Below, in pieces: positions 43,613 through 53,000 of a stretch of DNA of 64,000 nucleotides (its first letter is position 1; every line of letters starts with the position of its first letter). The position numbers and the translations under genes were made by a program. This DNA comes from Fimbriiglobus ruber (GTDB lineage: Bacteria; Planctomycetota; Planctomycetia; Gemmatales; Gemmataceae). The stretch spans positions 159,569 through 223,568 of the forward strand of contig NZ_NIDE01000011.1 of assembly GCF_002197845.1 (NCBI RefSeq), written 5' to 3'. The notes under the pieces were generated by a model that had not been told where the DNA came from, searched no databases, and saw nothing but the letters and a program-made list of their open reading frames with translations.

Positions 43613-44313
43613 AAGACGCGATGAACCGCCGGCGGCCGTGGGTGTCGCCCGAGTCGGCCGGCCCGGACGGGCTGGTCGGGGTGGGCGGCGACCTCCGCCC
43701 GTCCACTCTCGTCCGCGGGTACGCGGAAGGCGTGTTCCCCTGGTTCAACGAAGGCGACCCCATTCTGTGGTGGTCGCCCGACCCGCGGGCGGTGATCGAA
43801 CTCGACGGCATTCACATCTCCCATTCTCTCGCGCGAACGATCCGCTCCGGCCGCTTCCGCGTCACCGCCAACTGCGCGTTCGGCGACGTCATCCGCGGGT
43901 GCGCCGACTGCCGCACGGACGGGACGTGGGTGACCCGGCAAATGATCGAGGCTTACGAAGAGTTGCACCGCCTCGGCCACGCCCACAGCGTCGAAACGTG
44001 GGTGCGGACGGAGTCGAAAGGAACGGAACAGAAGTCCGACTCCCTGGAGGGCTGGACCCTGGCGGGCGGAATCTATGGCGTGTCCGTCGGCGGCTTGTTC
44101 GCCGGTGAATCGATGTTCTTCCGCGTCTCGGACGGCTCGAAGGTCGCCCTCGCGGCCCTCGTCGAACGACTCAAGACGTGTGGCTTCGAGTTGTTCGACG
44201 TGCAAATGCGGACCGAACACACGACCCGAATGGGCGCGACGGACATTCCACGAAAAGACTACCTGCGGCGACTCCGGGAAGCGGTCAAGAAGACGAACGT
44301 GCGATTCGCTTGA
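43609..44313 (+). CDS. aat: leucyl/phenylalanyl-tRNA--protein transferase
   Basis: A 234-residue protein, full length. It transfers Leu or Phe from aminoacyl-tRNA to proteins with N-terminal Arg or Lys, marking them for ClpAP via the N-end rule. Signatures are DGLVGVGGDL, YAEGVFPWFNEGDPILWWSP, DGTWVTRQMIEAYEELHRLG, HAHSVETW, GGIYGVSVGGLFAGESMFF and LFDVQM…EHTTRMGA. The start is GTG 43609, overlapping the preceding stop, or ATG 43621. Confidence 0.95.
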   Translation: MKDAMNRRRPWVSPESAGPDGLVGVGGDLRPSTLVRGYAEGVFPWFNEGDPILWWSPDPRAVIELDGIHISHSLARTIRSGRFRVTANCAFGDVIRGCADCRTDGTWVTRQMIEAYEELHRLGHAHSVETWVRTESKGTEQKSDSLEGWTLAGGIYGVSVGGLFAGESMFFRVSDGSKVALAALVERLKTCGFELFDVQMRTEHTTRMGATDIPRKDYLRRLREAVKKTNVRFA

Positions 44314-44460
44314 AGTAAGTCATCAAGTCGTTAGGTCATCAAGTCTTCAAGTCGGCCCCATTGGTGATACCACCGAGGCCATCCCGAAGGGGTGGATGAA
44401 CCCGTTTTGGGGATAGACGGAATCAGTTTGCGGAGGTATGCCAAATATGGCATAATCAAG

Positions 44461-44871
44461 ATGGCAAAGAACGACGATACCGAACCACAGACTCCGAAAC
44501 CAGTTATCTGGACGGGGTCGAGTAAGAAGGATCTGCTCAAGTTTTCGAAGTCGGTCAAGCAAGCCGTCGGGCAAGCTTTGTTCGACGCTCAGACCGGCGG
44601 CAAGCATCCCGACGCCAAGCCCCTGAAAGGCTTCGGCGGGGCGGGCGTGCTTGAAGTAGTCGAAGACGACGACGGAAACACTTACCGGGCCGTCTACACG
44701 GTAAAATTCGCTGGCGTCGTTTACGTGCTACACGCCTTCCAAAAGAAGTCAAAGAGCGGCATCAAGACGCCGCCCTCGGAAATCAAGAAGGTCAGAACCC
44801 GATTACAAGAGGCGGAGAGCCACTATGCGGAGTGGATTAAGCAACAAGAACGAAAGGACAAAGGCAACTGA
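44461..44871 (+). CDS. HigB/RelE-like toxin (phage Gp49-like family)
   Basis: A 136-residue protein starting MAKNDDTEPQ at ATG 44461. Core motifs KPLKGFGGAGVLEVVEDDDG, YRAVYTVKFAGVVYVLHAFQ and KKSKSGIKTPPSEIKKV are those of Gp49-like HigB toxins, ribosome-dependent mRNA endonucleases of the RelE superfamily. The usual order in this subgroup is toxin then antitoxin, and the antitoxin gene overlaps the 3' end here. Direct repeats of GTCATCAAGTC (44319-44345) lie upstream and could be regulatory. Confidence 0.88.
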   Translation: MAKNDDTEPQTPKPVIWTGSSKKDLLKFSKSVKQAVGQALFDAQTGGKHPDAKPLKGFGGAGVLEVVEDDDGNTYRAVYTVKFAGVVYVLHAFQKKSKSGIKTPPSEIKKVRTRLQEAESHYAEWIKQQERKDKGN

Positions 44872-45196
44872 TGAGGCAGTTCGGTTCGAGCAGGGGAGCG
44901 GGAACGTGTTCGCGGACCTCGGGCTTCCGAACCCGGAAATAGCCCTCGCGAAGGCGGAACTCGTTCAACACATCCGCGCCGTCATTGCCGAGCGAAAGCT
45001 CACCCAGGCGAAAACTGCCGCACTGCTGGGTCTCGACCAACCGAAGGTGTCTGCGCTCGTGCGCGGCCGAACTGCTGGGTACAGCATCGATCGCCTGTTC
45101 AAGTTCTTGAACGCGCTCGGCCAGCAAATTGAGATTTCTGTTAGGCCGGCTCCGAGAGGGGCAGATTCGGCCGGAACGCGTGTGGTCGTGGGCTGA
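44825..45196 (+). CDS. HigA-like antitoxin, XRE-family regulator
   Basis: Up to 123 residues. The part GSGNVFADLGLPNPEIALAK, VQHIRAVIAERKLTQAKTAA, LLGLDQPKVSALVRG and SIDRLFKFLNALGQQIEISV is a standard HigA/XRE antitoxin with a helix-turn-helix at about 60-85. It neutralises the toxin and represses the operon. ATG 44825 gives a 47-nt overlap with the toxin gene; no alternative in-frame start with a good ribosome-binding site is seen. The C-terminal tail (PAPRGADSAGTRVVVG) may be an extension. Confidence 0.88.
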   Translation: MRSGLSNKNERTKATDEAVRFEQGSGNVFADLGLPNPEIALAKAELVQHIRAVIAERKLTQAKTAALLGLDQPKVSALVRGRTAGYSIDRLFKFLNALGQQIEISVRPAPRGADSAGTRVVVG

Positions 45197-45307
45197 GCTG
45201 GTACCCCGCACGCAACTGACGGGGAAGGTCCGGCGGAAGACACTTTTTTTTCACATCGAGCTGCTTCTAGCCGAAGAACTTGTGAGAGTAGCCGCACCGT
45301 CGGGGCG

Positions 45308-45661
45308 GTGCGGGTGCAGTTGCGGGCCACGCACAAGCAGGTGATGGAATGGAAGAAAGACATGACCGCCGAGGAATGGGCCGCCCTCACGGTCATCGTT
45401 CCCGGCTCGCAAACGGCCCGGTCCGAGAACGCCACGGTCCAATACTTCGCCCGACTGTTCGGCGAGTCGACTGGCGAGGGCCGTCGGGTCGTCTACGCCG
45501 AATCGCTTTGGGACGAGGAGAAGGCCCTCCGGCTACTCGGCACCATGCGGCTCGACGGGAAGTTGGCGGAAGCCGTGTTCGGCGATCGATTCCGCATGTA
45601 CCGGGATTTTCTCGCCGACGGCGCTCGCGCCGCCATCGACGACATCCTTGCCCCCGAATAA
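45308..45661 (+). CDS. unknown 117-residue protein
   Basis: The frame opens at GTG 45308 (VQLRATHKQVMEWKKDMTAE) and reads as a compact helical protein (EEWAALTVIVPGSQTARSEN, VQYFARLFGEST, RRVVYAESLWDEEKALRLLG). Composition and codon use look coding. I do not recognise the family and see no signal peptide. The start is uncertain, because sequence upstream at 45200-45307 is not clearly coding. Confidence 0.55.
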   Translation: MRVQLRATHKQVMEWKKDMTAEEWAALTVIVPGSQTARSENATVQYFARLFGESTGEGRRVVYAESLWDEEKALRLLGTMRLDGKLAEAVFGDRFRMYRDFLADGARAAIDDILAPE

Positions 45662-45736
45662 CAGAGTTGCGGGGTTGGGCTGCCGGCGTGCCCGCCGGGT
45701 ATAATTGGAGGGCTTACGTCATCACTGGGGGACGGG

Positions 45737-47218
45737 ATGGACATTACGACCGCACCGGGCGCGGACGGCCGCGCCGTCGGCTGGCGATTCGATAATACCT
45801 ACGCCCGGTTGCCGGAGGCACTATTTGCCTCTGCTACCCCGGCCCGGGTTCAAGGGCCGCGGGTGTCGATCCTGAACCACGGGCTGGCAGCCGAACTCGG
45901 CCTCGATCTCGCTGCGCTAGCGCCGGACGAGGCGGCGGCGCTGTTTTCGGGCCAGACGTTGGCGGCCGAATCCCGGCCGATTGCCCAGGCTTACGCCGGA
46001 CACCAGTTCGGCGGGTTCACCATGCTCGGCGACGGCCGGGCCATCCTACTGGGCGAACACCTGACGCCGTCCGGTCGGCTCGTGGACATCCAGCTAAAGG
46101 GACCGGGGCGGACGCGATTCTCGCGCGGCGGTGACGGGCGGGCCGCCCTCGGCCCGATGCTCCGGGAATACATCATCAGCGAGGCCATGGCCGCTCTCGG
46201 CATTCCCACCACCCGGAGCCTCGCGGTCGTCACCACCGGCGAGCCCGTCTACCGGACGTCACCCCTGAAAGGGGCCATCCTGACCCGCGTGGCGGCGAGT
46301 CACATCCGGGTCGGCACGTTCGAATACGCGGTCCGCCGGGACGAAGCGACGCTCCGGGCGCTGGCCGAGTACGCGATCGCCCGACACTACCCAGAACTGG
46401 TCGGCGCCCCGCGCAAGTACCTGGAGTTCCTCCGCGCCGTCGCCGACCGCCAGGCCGCGCTGGTCGCCCGGTGGATGCTGGTCGGATTCATCCACGGTGT
46501 GTTGAACACGGACAACGTGGCGATCTCCGGGGAGACGATCGACTACGGCCCGTGCGCGTTCATGAACGCCTACGACCCGGGCACGGTGTTCAGCTCGATC
46601 GACCACGCCGGGCGGTACGCTTACGGCAACCAGCCGAACATCACGCAGTGGAATCTGGCCCGGTTCGCCGAGACCTTGCTGCCGATCATCGACTCCGATC
46701 CGGAGAAGTCGGTTGCGGCCGCCACCGCGGTGTTGGGAGAGTTCCCCGCCAGATTCGAGCGGCACTGGCTCGAAGGAATGCGGAAGAAACTGGGCCTTCG
46801 GACCGAAGAGGCCGGAGACGCCGAACTGGTCCAGTCGCTACTGGAGCTGATGCACAAGACCCGCGCCGACTTCACTAACACGTTCCGCGATCTCTCCGGG
46901 GAGGAATTACCCGCGGACGATCGGTACCAGGATCCGGATTTCCGGGCGTGGCATTCGCGCTGGCAGGAGCGGCTCGTTCGGGACGGGCAACCGATGAGTT
47001 CGGCCCGGGGCCTGATGCGTTCGGTCAACCCGGCCGTCATCCCGCGCAACCACCGGGTCGAGGAGGCCCTTTCCGCCGCCGAGGAGCGCGACGATCTGTC
47101 AGTCATGCACCGGTTGCTGGAGGCACTGGCATCGCCATACGAGGATCGACCCGAGTTGGCGCCGTACCGGGAACCACCGGCCGACGAGTGCGGATACCGG
47201 ACGTTTTGCGGAACGTAA
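45737..47218 (+). CDS. selO: protein adenylyltransferase SelO (YdiU/UPF0061)
   Basis: A 493-residue protein, full length. SelO is a pseudokinase that transfers AMP to Ser/Thr/Tyr of redox proteins. Family motifs are WRFDNTYARLPE, QAYAGHQFGGFTMLGDGRAI, LKGPGRTRFSRGGDGRAALG, REYIISEAMAALGIPTTRSL, VAASHIRVGTFEY, GVLNTDNVAISGETIDYGPC and AYDPGTVFSSIDHAGRYAY. The N-x8-D metal-binding pattern in the TDNVAISGETIDYG region is intact. The C-terminal selenocysteine/cysteine seen in many SelO proteins corresponds here to YRTFCGT (Cys). A hairpin terminator follows. Confidence 0.95.
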   Translation: MDITTAPGADGRAVGWRFDNTYARLPEALFASATPARVQGPRVSILNHGLAAELGLDLAALAPDEAAALFSGQTLAAESRPIAQAYAGHQFGGFTMLGDGRAILLGEHLTPSGRLVDIQLKGPGRTRFSRGGDGRAALGPMLREYIISEAMAALGIPTTRSLAVVTTGEPVYRTSPLKGAILTRVAASHIRVGTFEYAVRRDEATLRALAEYAIARHYPELVGAPRKYLEFLRAVADRQAALVARWMLVGFIHGVLNTDNVAISGETIDYGPCAFMNAYDPGTVFSSIDHAGRYAYGNQPNITQWNLARFAETLLPIIDSDPEKSVAAATAVLGEFPARFERHWLEGMRKKLGLRTEEAGDAELVQSLLELMHKTRADFTNTFRDLSGEELPADDRYQDPDFRAWHSRWQERLVRDGQPMSSARGLMRSVNPAVIPRNHRVEEALSAAEERDDLSVMHRLLEALASPYEDRPELAPYREPPADECGYRTFCGT

Positions 47219-47273
47219 GCGATTTGGCTCGACACAGATAGTTGAAACTTGTGGAACTGAGGGCGCGCAAAAA

Positions 47274-47333
47274 AAGACCGGCCGCTGACTGTCACACTGT
47301 CGCCCATTCAGTGTGATCGCCGCGGCCGGTCTT
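47274..47333 (+). terminator. two-level hairpin terminator after selO
   Basis: Outer stem AAGACCGGCCGC/GCGGCCGGTCTT (12 bp) and inner stem TCACACTG/CAGTGTGA (8 bp) around a 9-nt loop, 56 nt after the stop. It is flanked by an A-run on the left and CTTAAG on the right. Confidence 0.75.
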
Positions 47334-47838
47334 AAGAGAGTATACGCCCGGAGTGCGGTCCCAGGCAAATTCATGGGGCCAGAAAATCGGACAGAGTTTG
47401 GGCCGGTGACGGATTCTCTGACAGTTGAAAGCGATCACCTATGGACCCTTCCGGGTGGAAATCGTGACGTTTTATCCAGTTGCGCCTTTTATGGGACAAA
47501 AGAGATCCACAATTCGGGAATCGCGATTCCCACTCCGTCGCACGCACCGTTTCGATCTGATCGCCAAGGTTTCGTCCATGAAATACCCGGACATGCTCAA
47601 CCGAGGTTCCCGCACACCGTCGGTCTCGCTTCGGGCTCACTGTCAGAACGCCCGGGTCCGAGGCGCGGTGGCCCAACGAACCGGACGGCTCGATTCTGCG
47701 TCTACTTTCCTGAACCGTCCGGTTGCGGCGGCCCTCTAACCAAGTGATCCCGAAGCCGCTACCGAACTCTATCCCTGCCGGTCTCGCGTTTGCGACTCCG
47801 GGAGGGTATACACACAGCCCCTCCAACCCGAGGTTACG
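47334..47838. other. intergenic region, nothing recognised
   Basis: About 500 bases between selO and a small gene. Several short frames exist on both strands, none with a ribosome-binding site or recognisable product. The promoter of the next gene is expected near its right end (GAGGTTACG precedes the ATG). Confidence 0.35.
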
Positions 47839-48135
47839 ATGACTGCCGCGACCAAAGTCGAAACGCTGTCGGAAGTCGAAGCCGCACCGGTAGAAACCAC
47901 GTCTACTTCCTGGCCGCGTGAAGATAGGATCCGTGCCGGAGTGCTCGCGGCCCTCGGTCGCCCGGCCGAACTGCTGAAAGTAGCCGTGTTGCCGCTGTGG
48001 GGCGACAAGTTCCGCGTCAACGTGTGGACCGCCGTGAGCGGTGCCGGGAACGGAATCCCCAACAGCTTCTTCGTGACCGCCGACGAGCAGGGGACCATCC
48101 TCCGGTCCCAACCGCCGATCCGGAAGCTGTACTAA
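47839..48135 (+). CDS. small conserved-looking protein of unknown function
   Basis: A 98-residue protein MTAATKVETLSEVEAAPVET…, with CGAGGTTACG before the ATG. The N-terminal third is Thr/Glu/Val-rich and probably flexible. Residues about 30-95 (RIRAGVLAALGRPAELLKVA, FRVNVWTAVSGAGNGIPNSF, FVTADEQGTILRSQPPIRKL) form a compact alpha/beta unit. I do not know the family; similar short genes occur in planctomycetes. A hairpin terminator follows. Confidence 0.7.
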   Translation: MTAATKVETLSEVEAAPVETTSTSWPREDRIRAGVLAALGRPAELLKVAVLPLWGDKFRVNVWTAVSGAGNGIPNSFFVTADEQGTILRSQPPIRKLY

Positions 48136-48155
48136 TCCGTCATCCGCATCAGAAT

Positions 48156-48187
48156 CGCCCGGTCGGGGCCGTTACCCCGACCGGGCG
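48156..48187 (+). terminator. hairpin terminator
   Basis: A perfect 13-bp stem CGCCCGGTCGGGG with its complement around the loop CCGTTA, 20 nt after the stop of the 98-residue gene. Confidence 0.75.
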
Positions 48188-48315
48188 GCGGCTGTGGGGG
48201 CTTGTCGAATACAGTGCGAAGTAAATGCGGCCGCTTTTAGTTCGTGAGTAGGAATGGTATTTGCATTTCTCGGAGGAGCCCACTTCGAATAACCTAACTC
48301 CCTCCGACACTCCCC

Positions 48316-48720
48316 ATGCACGCGATCTTCGCTCTTATTCCACTTCCGTTGCTCGCCGCTCCACCCGAGTTCCCGAAACTGCCGAAGCCCTTCGGCACGT
48401 CATCCGTTGTTAATCGGGCCAAAGTGATCGGTTGGCCCGAGGACCGCATAGCGACAGCCCCGCCGGGGTTCAAGATGACCCTGTTCGCTGCCGACGCTGA
48501 GACGCCCCGCTGGTTCTACCAGCTGCCCATATCGATGTCCTCGCGTCTGGGGCCCACGCAATCCCCAAGAAAAAAAGCCGACGAGAAGAAAGCCGAGGAC
48601 TCTCCCAACCGGACCTCGCTGTATCGCGACGGCAAGAAGTACGCCCTGCTCAAAGATCTACAGTTGGGTCGGGCAGCAACGTGGTCAAACACGGGGCGAA
48701 CAAAAAGATATTTCGTGTAA
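48316..48720 (+). pseudogene. 5' fragment of a PQQ-dependent sorbosone-dehydrogenase-like gene
   Basis: The frame starts MHAIFALIPLPLLAAPPEFP (signal peptide) and reads GFKMTLFAADAETPRWFYQL and SPNRTSLYRDGKKYALLKDL, matching the N-terminal first blade of L-sorbosone dehydrogenase-type proteins, which are normally over 400 residues. After about 120 residues the frame loses homology, and the DNA turns A+T-rich at 48720. The rest of the gene is missing, so this is a remnant at a recombination junction. Confidence 0.65.
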
Positions 48721-48909
48721 AGATTTAGTATAATTAATTGATATTATTATTTAATACAATTTTATATATTTATTTTTTAGTGTTCACGCTTTTAGCGATT
48801 CGGAAGGCGCGTCTCTGCTATTGGTCGCGAGGTCGGAAAATCAACCAGCCAGAGATATTTACATGCGAGCCCCACCGATCCGAGTCGTCAATCTTCTTTT
48901 ATTCTTTTT

Positions 48910-50025
48910 TTGCTGCCATCTTGCCAAACGCAAGGAAAAAATAAAGGGTCCGACGACGAGCGACAAAAGATCGTGGCGACCGCGCCCTTGGTGAAGGACA
49001 CAATATACTACAGAAAATTTGTATGCCAGATACACGCACGCAGACAGATAAATATTCGAGCTATGCAGAGCGGATATCTTGAGGCAATTCGAATCAAAGA
49101 AGGTCAGTTCGTGAAGATGGGAGAGGAGCTGTTCAAAGTCATACCAACGATCTATGAGGCAAAGTACGCGGCTGACAAGGCTGACGTTCTACTTGCGCAG
49201 ATCGAGTATGACAATACAAAAAAACTGTACGACGCACAAACGAGGGTCGTTTCTCAGCGAGAGTTACTAGAGTACGGGGCCAAACTAGCAAAGGCCAAGG
49301 CCAAGTTGCAGTTGTCAGAGGCCGAATTAAAATTCACAACAATCACGGCTCCTTTTGACGGCATAATAGACCGCTTTTATGAACAGCAAGGCAGTCTGAT
49401 CCAAGAAGGCGATAACCTTACATGCCTGACCGACAACAGTGTAATGTGGGTTTATTTTAACGTGCCGGAGGCTCGCTACTTAGATTACATGGCCGAACTG
49501 GGGCCGCCTCAAAATGATCAAGAGGACTACGAGACCAGGTTAAAAACTTTTCTGTCCGCACTGAATAGACAATCGCAAATCGAACTCGTACTGGCAAACG
49601 GCAGCACGTTTCCGCAGACCGGCAGGATTAGCGCGATCGAGGCCAAATTCAACAACGAGACTGGAAACGTTGCCTTCCGCGCGGATTTCCCAAACCCCAA
49701 TCGGTTGCTACGCCACGGTGAGACGGGTAAGCTGTTGATTAAACAAACACTGCACAACGCCATCGTTATCCCAGTGCGAGCAACATTTCAAATCCTCGAC
49801 AAACGATACGTTTACGTCATCGGTGAAGATCACGTAGTGCGACAGCGCGAGGTCGCCGTCCAGCACGAAATGGATGACATCTTTATCATTAAGAAAGGAC
49901 TTGATGCGAAGGACAAGATCGTTTTGGACGGGGTTCAGCAGGTTCGGGACGGCGATAAGTTGGAAGAATTCGAGTTTCGGAAGCCGGAAGAAGTCCTTGG
50001 GCATCAAAAATTTCACGCAGAGTAG
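48910..50025 (+). CDS. RND efflux periplasmic adaptor (membrane fusion protein, HlyD/AcrA type)
   Basis: About 371 residues. It has the biotinyl-lipoyl half (QSGYLEAIRIKEGQFVKMGE), a short coiled-coil hairpin (AQIEYDNTKKLYDAQTRVVS, LAKAKAKLQLSEAELKF) and the returning lipoyl half TITAPFDGIIDRFYEQQGSL. The beta-barrel and membrane-proximal parts follow (RHGETGKLLIKQTLHNAIVI, VVLDGVQQVRDGD-like). The N-terminus is uncertain: in this frame a lipobox-like LLPSC appears at TTG 48910, while a signal-like frame from ATG 48863 is out of phase, suggesting a frameshift. It pairs with the pump gene 42 nt downstream. G+C content and codon use are lower than in surrounding genes. Confidence 0.8.
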   Translation: MLPSCQTQGKNKGSDDERQKIVATAPLVKDTIYYRKFVCQIHARRQINIRAMQSGYLEAIRIKEGQFVKMGEELFKVIPTIYEAKYAADKADVLLAQIEYDNTKKLYDAQTRVVSQRELLEYGAKLAKAKAKLQLSEAELKFTTITAPFDGIIDRFYEQQGSLIQEGDNLTCLTDNSVMWVYFNVPEARYLDYMAELGPPQNDQEDYETRLKTFLSALNRQSQIELVLANGSTFPQTGRISAIEAKFNNETGNVAFRADFPNPNRLLRHGETGKLLIKQTLHNAIVIPVRATFQILDKRYVYVIGEDHVVRQREVAVQHEMDDIFIIKKGLDAKDKIVLDGVQQVRDGDKLEEFEFRKPEEVLGHQKFHAE

Positions 50026-50067
50026 CGGTACTTTCTCAACGCGAAACTCAACGAAACGGCCCCGACC

Positions 50068-53000
50068 ATGTTCAAGAAAATCCTCTACAGACCGGCGCTC
50101 GCAATCGTTCTGTCGATCCTGATTCTGTTCCTGGGCGGGATCGGGATTAAAACCCTCCCGACGGCCCAATTCCCCGCCATCGCGCCGCCGACCGTTCAGG
50201 TCGCCATTACTTATCCCGGCGCGAGTGCCAACGTATTGGTGGACTCGGTTCTGATTCCGCTGGAGCAATCCATCAACGGCGTACAGAACATGCGTTACAT
50301 TGTTTCCGACGCCACCAGCGCCGGTGAGGCAACAATCAGGATTTACTTCGAGCCGGGTACAGACCCCAGCATCAATGTCGTGAACGTCCAAAACCGGGTC
50401 AACATCATGATCAACCGGCTGCCCCCTCTCGTTCGGCGAGAGGGAATTCTCGTTAGCCAGGTCGTGCCCAGCATGCTAATGTATGTAAACATTTATAGTA
50501 CGGACCCTTCTGCCGACCAGAAAACTCTTTACAATTTTGCCAACGTCTATATCATGCCGAGGCTCAAGCGGATCCAGGGCATGGGTATCCCAAGGAATCT
50601 CGGCAACCGCTCATTTGCCATGCGGGTGTGGCTAAATCCCGACCGCATGCGCGCCTACAAAGTGTCCTCCGATGAAGTCATGAAAGCCCTGGCGGAGCAG
50701 AGCGTGATTGGTTCGCCCGGTCGACTCGGCCGGGCGTCGGGCAAGACGTCGCAATCGCGCGAATACGTCCTGACTTATATCGGCCGCTATACCGAGCCAG
50801 AGCAATACGCAAACATCATTCTGCGGGCGAATCCCGAAGGCGAAATCTTACGGGTCAAGGACGTCGGCGAAGTCGAATTGGGCTCCGAGTTCTATGACAT
50901 TTACTCGGACGTCGACGGTCGTCCCGCGACGTCCATCATTCTCAAGCAAAGTCCCGGCTCTAACGCCGCTGCCGTCATCGAAGAAATCAAGAGGGAACTC
51001 AGCCGGATCAAAAAGAAATCATTCCCTCCCGGCATGGAGTATGAATTCGCCTACGACGTTTCAAAATTTCTGGACGCCTCCATCGAAAAGGTACTCCACA
51101 CCCTACTCGAAGCATTCATCCTGGTGTCCCTGGTCGTATACATGTTTCTCGGGGACGTACGATCCACACTGATCCCGGTCCTCGCGGTTCCAGTGTCCTT
51201 GATCGGAACCTTTTTTGTCTTGCGACTGGTGGGGCTCTCGATCAACCTGATCACCCTCTTCGCCCTGGTTCTTGCGATCGGGGTTGTGGTGGACAACGCA
51301 ATTGTGGTGGTCGAAGCCGTCCATGCCAAGATGCATGCCAAGCGCCTTTCGCCATTCCCGGCCGTCAAAGAGGTTCTTGACGAGATTAGCGGGGCGATCG
51401 TGGCCATTACCCTGGTGATGACCTCGGTCTTCGTTCCGGTGACATTCATGACCGGCCCGGTCGGGACCTTCTACCGCCAGTTCGGCATCACGATGGCGGC
51501 GGCCATCATTATTTCCGGTCTGGTCGCCCTCACGCTAACGCCCGTACTTTGCGCGATGATTCTCAAACCTCACGACGACGCGAATCGTGCAACAAAGTCG
51601 CGAGGAATGTGGCTCGTCCTGGCGTATATTTTGGGCGGATTACTCGTCTTGAGCCTAAGTTGCCTGGCGTATTATTTGTGGGGGCCAGTTGGTTTTCTCC
51701 TGCTTCTCGCGCCGCTTCTGCAGCGCCCATTTAACCGCGCTGTCGAGGTGGTAACGGACGGTTACGCCGGCATTCTCAGACGGGTTGTCACACGCCGCTC
51801 GTTGACCGTGGCCTCCGTCGGGGGGTTTGTTGCCGGTATATACGTTGTCAATATGTGGACGCCCACCGGGTTCATCCCGGGCGAGGACCAGGGCATTATT
51901 TACGGGATCATTCAGGCGCCTGCGGGGTCGACGCTCGAGTACACCAACGCCAAGTGCCACGGGTTGCAAGCAATCGCGAAGGAAATCGACGGAGTCGCGT
52001 CCGTCACTTCGGTGGCCGGCTACGAGGTTCTCACCGAGGGTCGGGGATCGAACGCGGGAACCTGCATTATTAATTTGAAGAATTGGTCGGGCCGCAAACT
52101 GAACGCGCGCCAAATCATTGGGGAACTCGAGGAGAAATGCCGTCATGGGATGACGAATGTTAAGGTCGAATTTTTTGAACCGCCCGCGGTTCCCGGATTT
52201 GGTGCCGCGGGCGGCTTCTCCTTGCGACTCCTCGACGAGGCGAACGCGACCGACTACAAGCAGCTCGGAAAAGTGACAGAGAAATTCATGGACGATTTGA
52301 AGCGACGCAAAGAATTGAGTAACCTGTTCACCTTCTACACCGCCAACTATCCGCAGTACGAACTCGTCATCAATAACGACGTGGCCATGCAGAAGGGCGT
52401 ATCGATCGGAAATGCTCTAGACAATCTTAACATACTTATTGGAAGTACCTACGAGCAAGGTTTTGTTCGCTTTAATCAGTTCTACAAGGTTTATGTCCAG
52501 GCCGCGCCGGAGTTCCGGCGATTCCCGGATGATCTGGACACCTTGTTTGTCAAGAATGATCGCGGAGAAATGGTCCCTTATTCCGCATTCATGAGCGTCC
52601 AGATGAAGGAGGGCTTGAACGAAATCACGCGATACAACTTGTACCCGTCCGCCGCGATTAAAGGTAATCCCGCCCCCGGCTACAGCAGTGGTCAGGCCAT
52701 CAGGGCGATCCAGGAGGTCGCTGCCGAGACGCTACCAAACGGCTACGACATCGGCTGGGAAGGTCTCTCTTATGACGAGTCGAGAGAGGGCGACGAGGCG
52801 GTTTATATATTCCTCGTCGTCCTCGTCTTCGTTTACCTTATATTAGTCGGGCAGTATGAGAGTTTTCTATTGCCGCTGGCCGTGATCCTGTCTCTGCCGA
52901 TTGGGGTCTTCGGTTCGTTCTTGCTCTTACAAGCGACGGGATTGGATAACGATGTCTATGCCCAGATTAGTTTGATTATGTTGGTCGGTCTGCTTGGTAA

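Noticed and set aside
44319..44353. Direct repeats GTCATCAAGTC (twice) and TTCAAGTC upstream of the toxin gene
   Set aside because: Possibly operators of the toxin-antitoxin pair, but they lie about 110-140 nt before the toxin start and could equally be a microsatellite-like duplication after aat.
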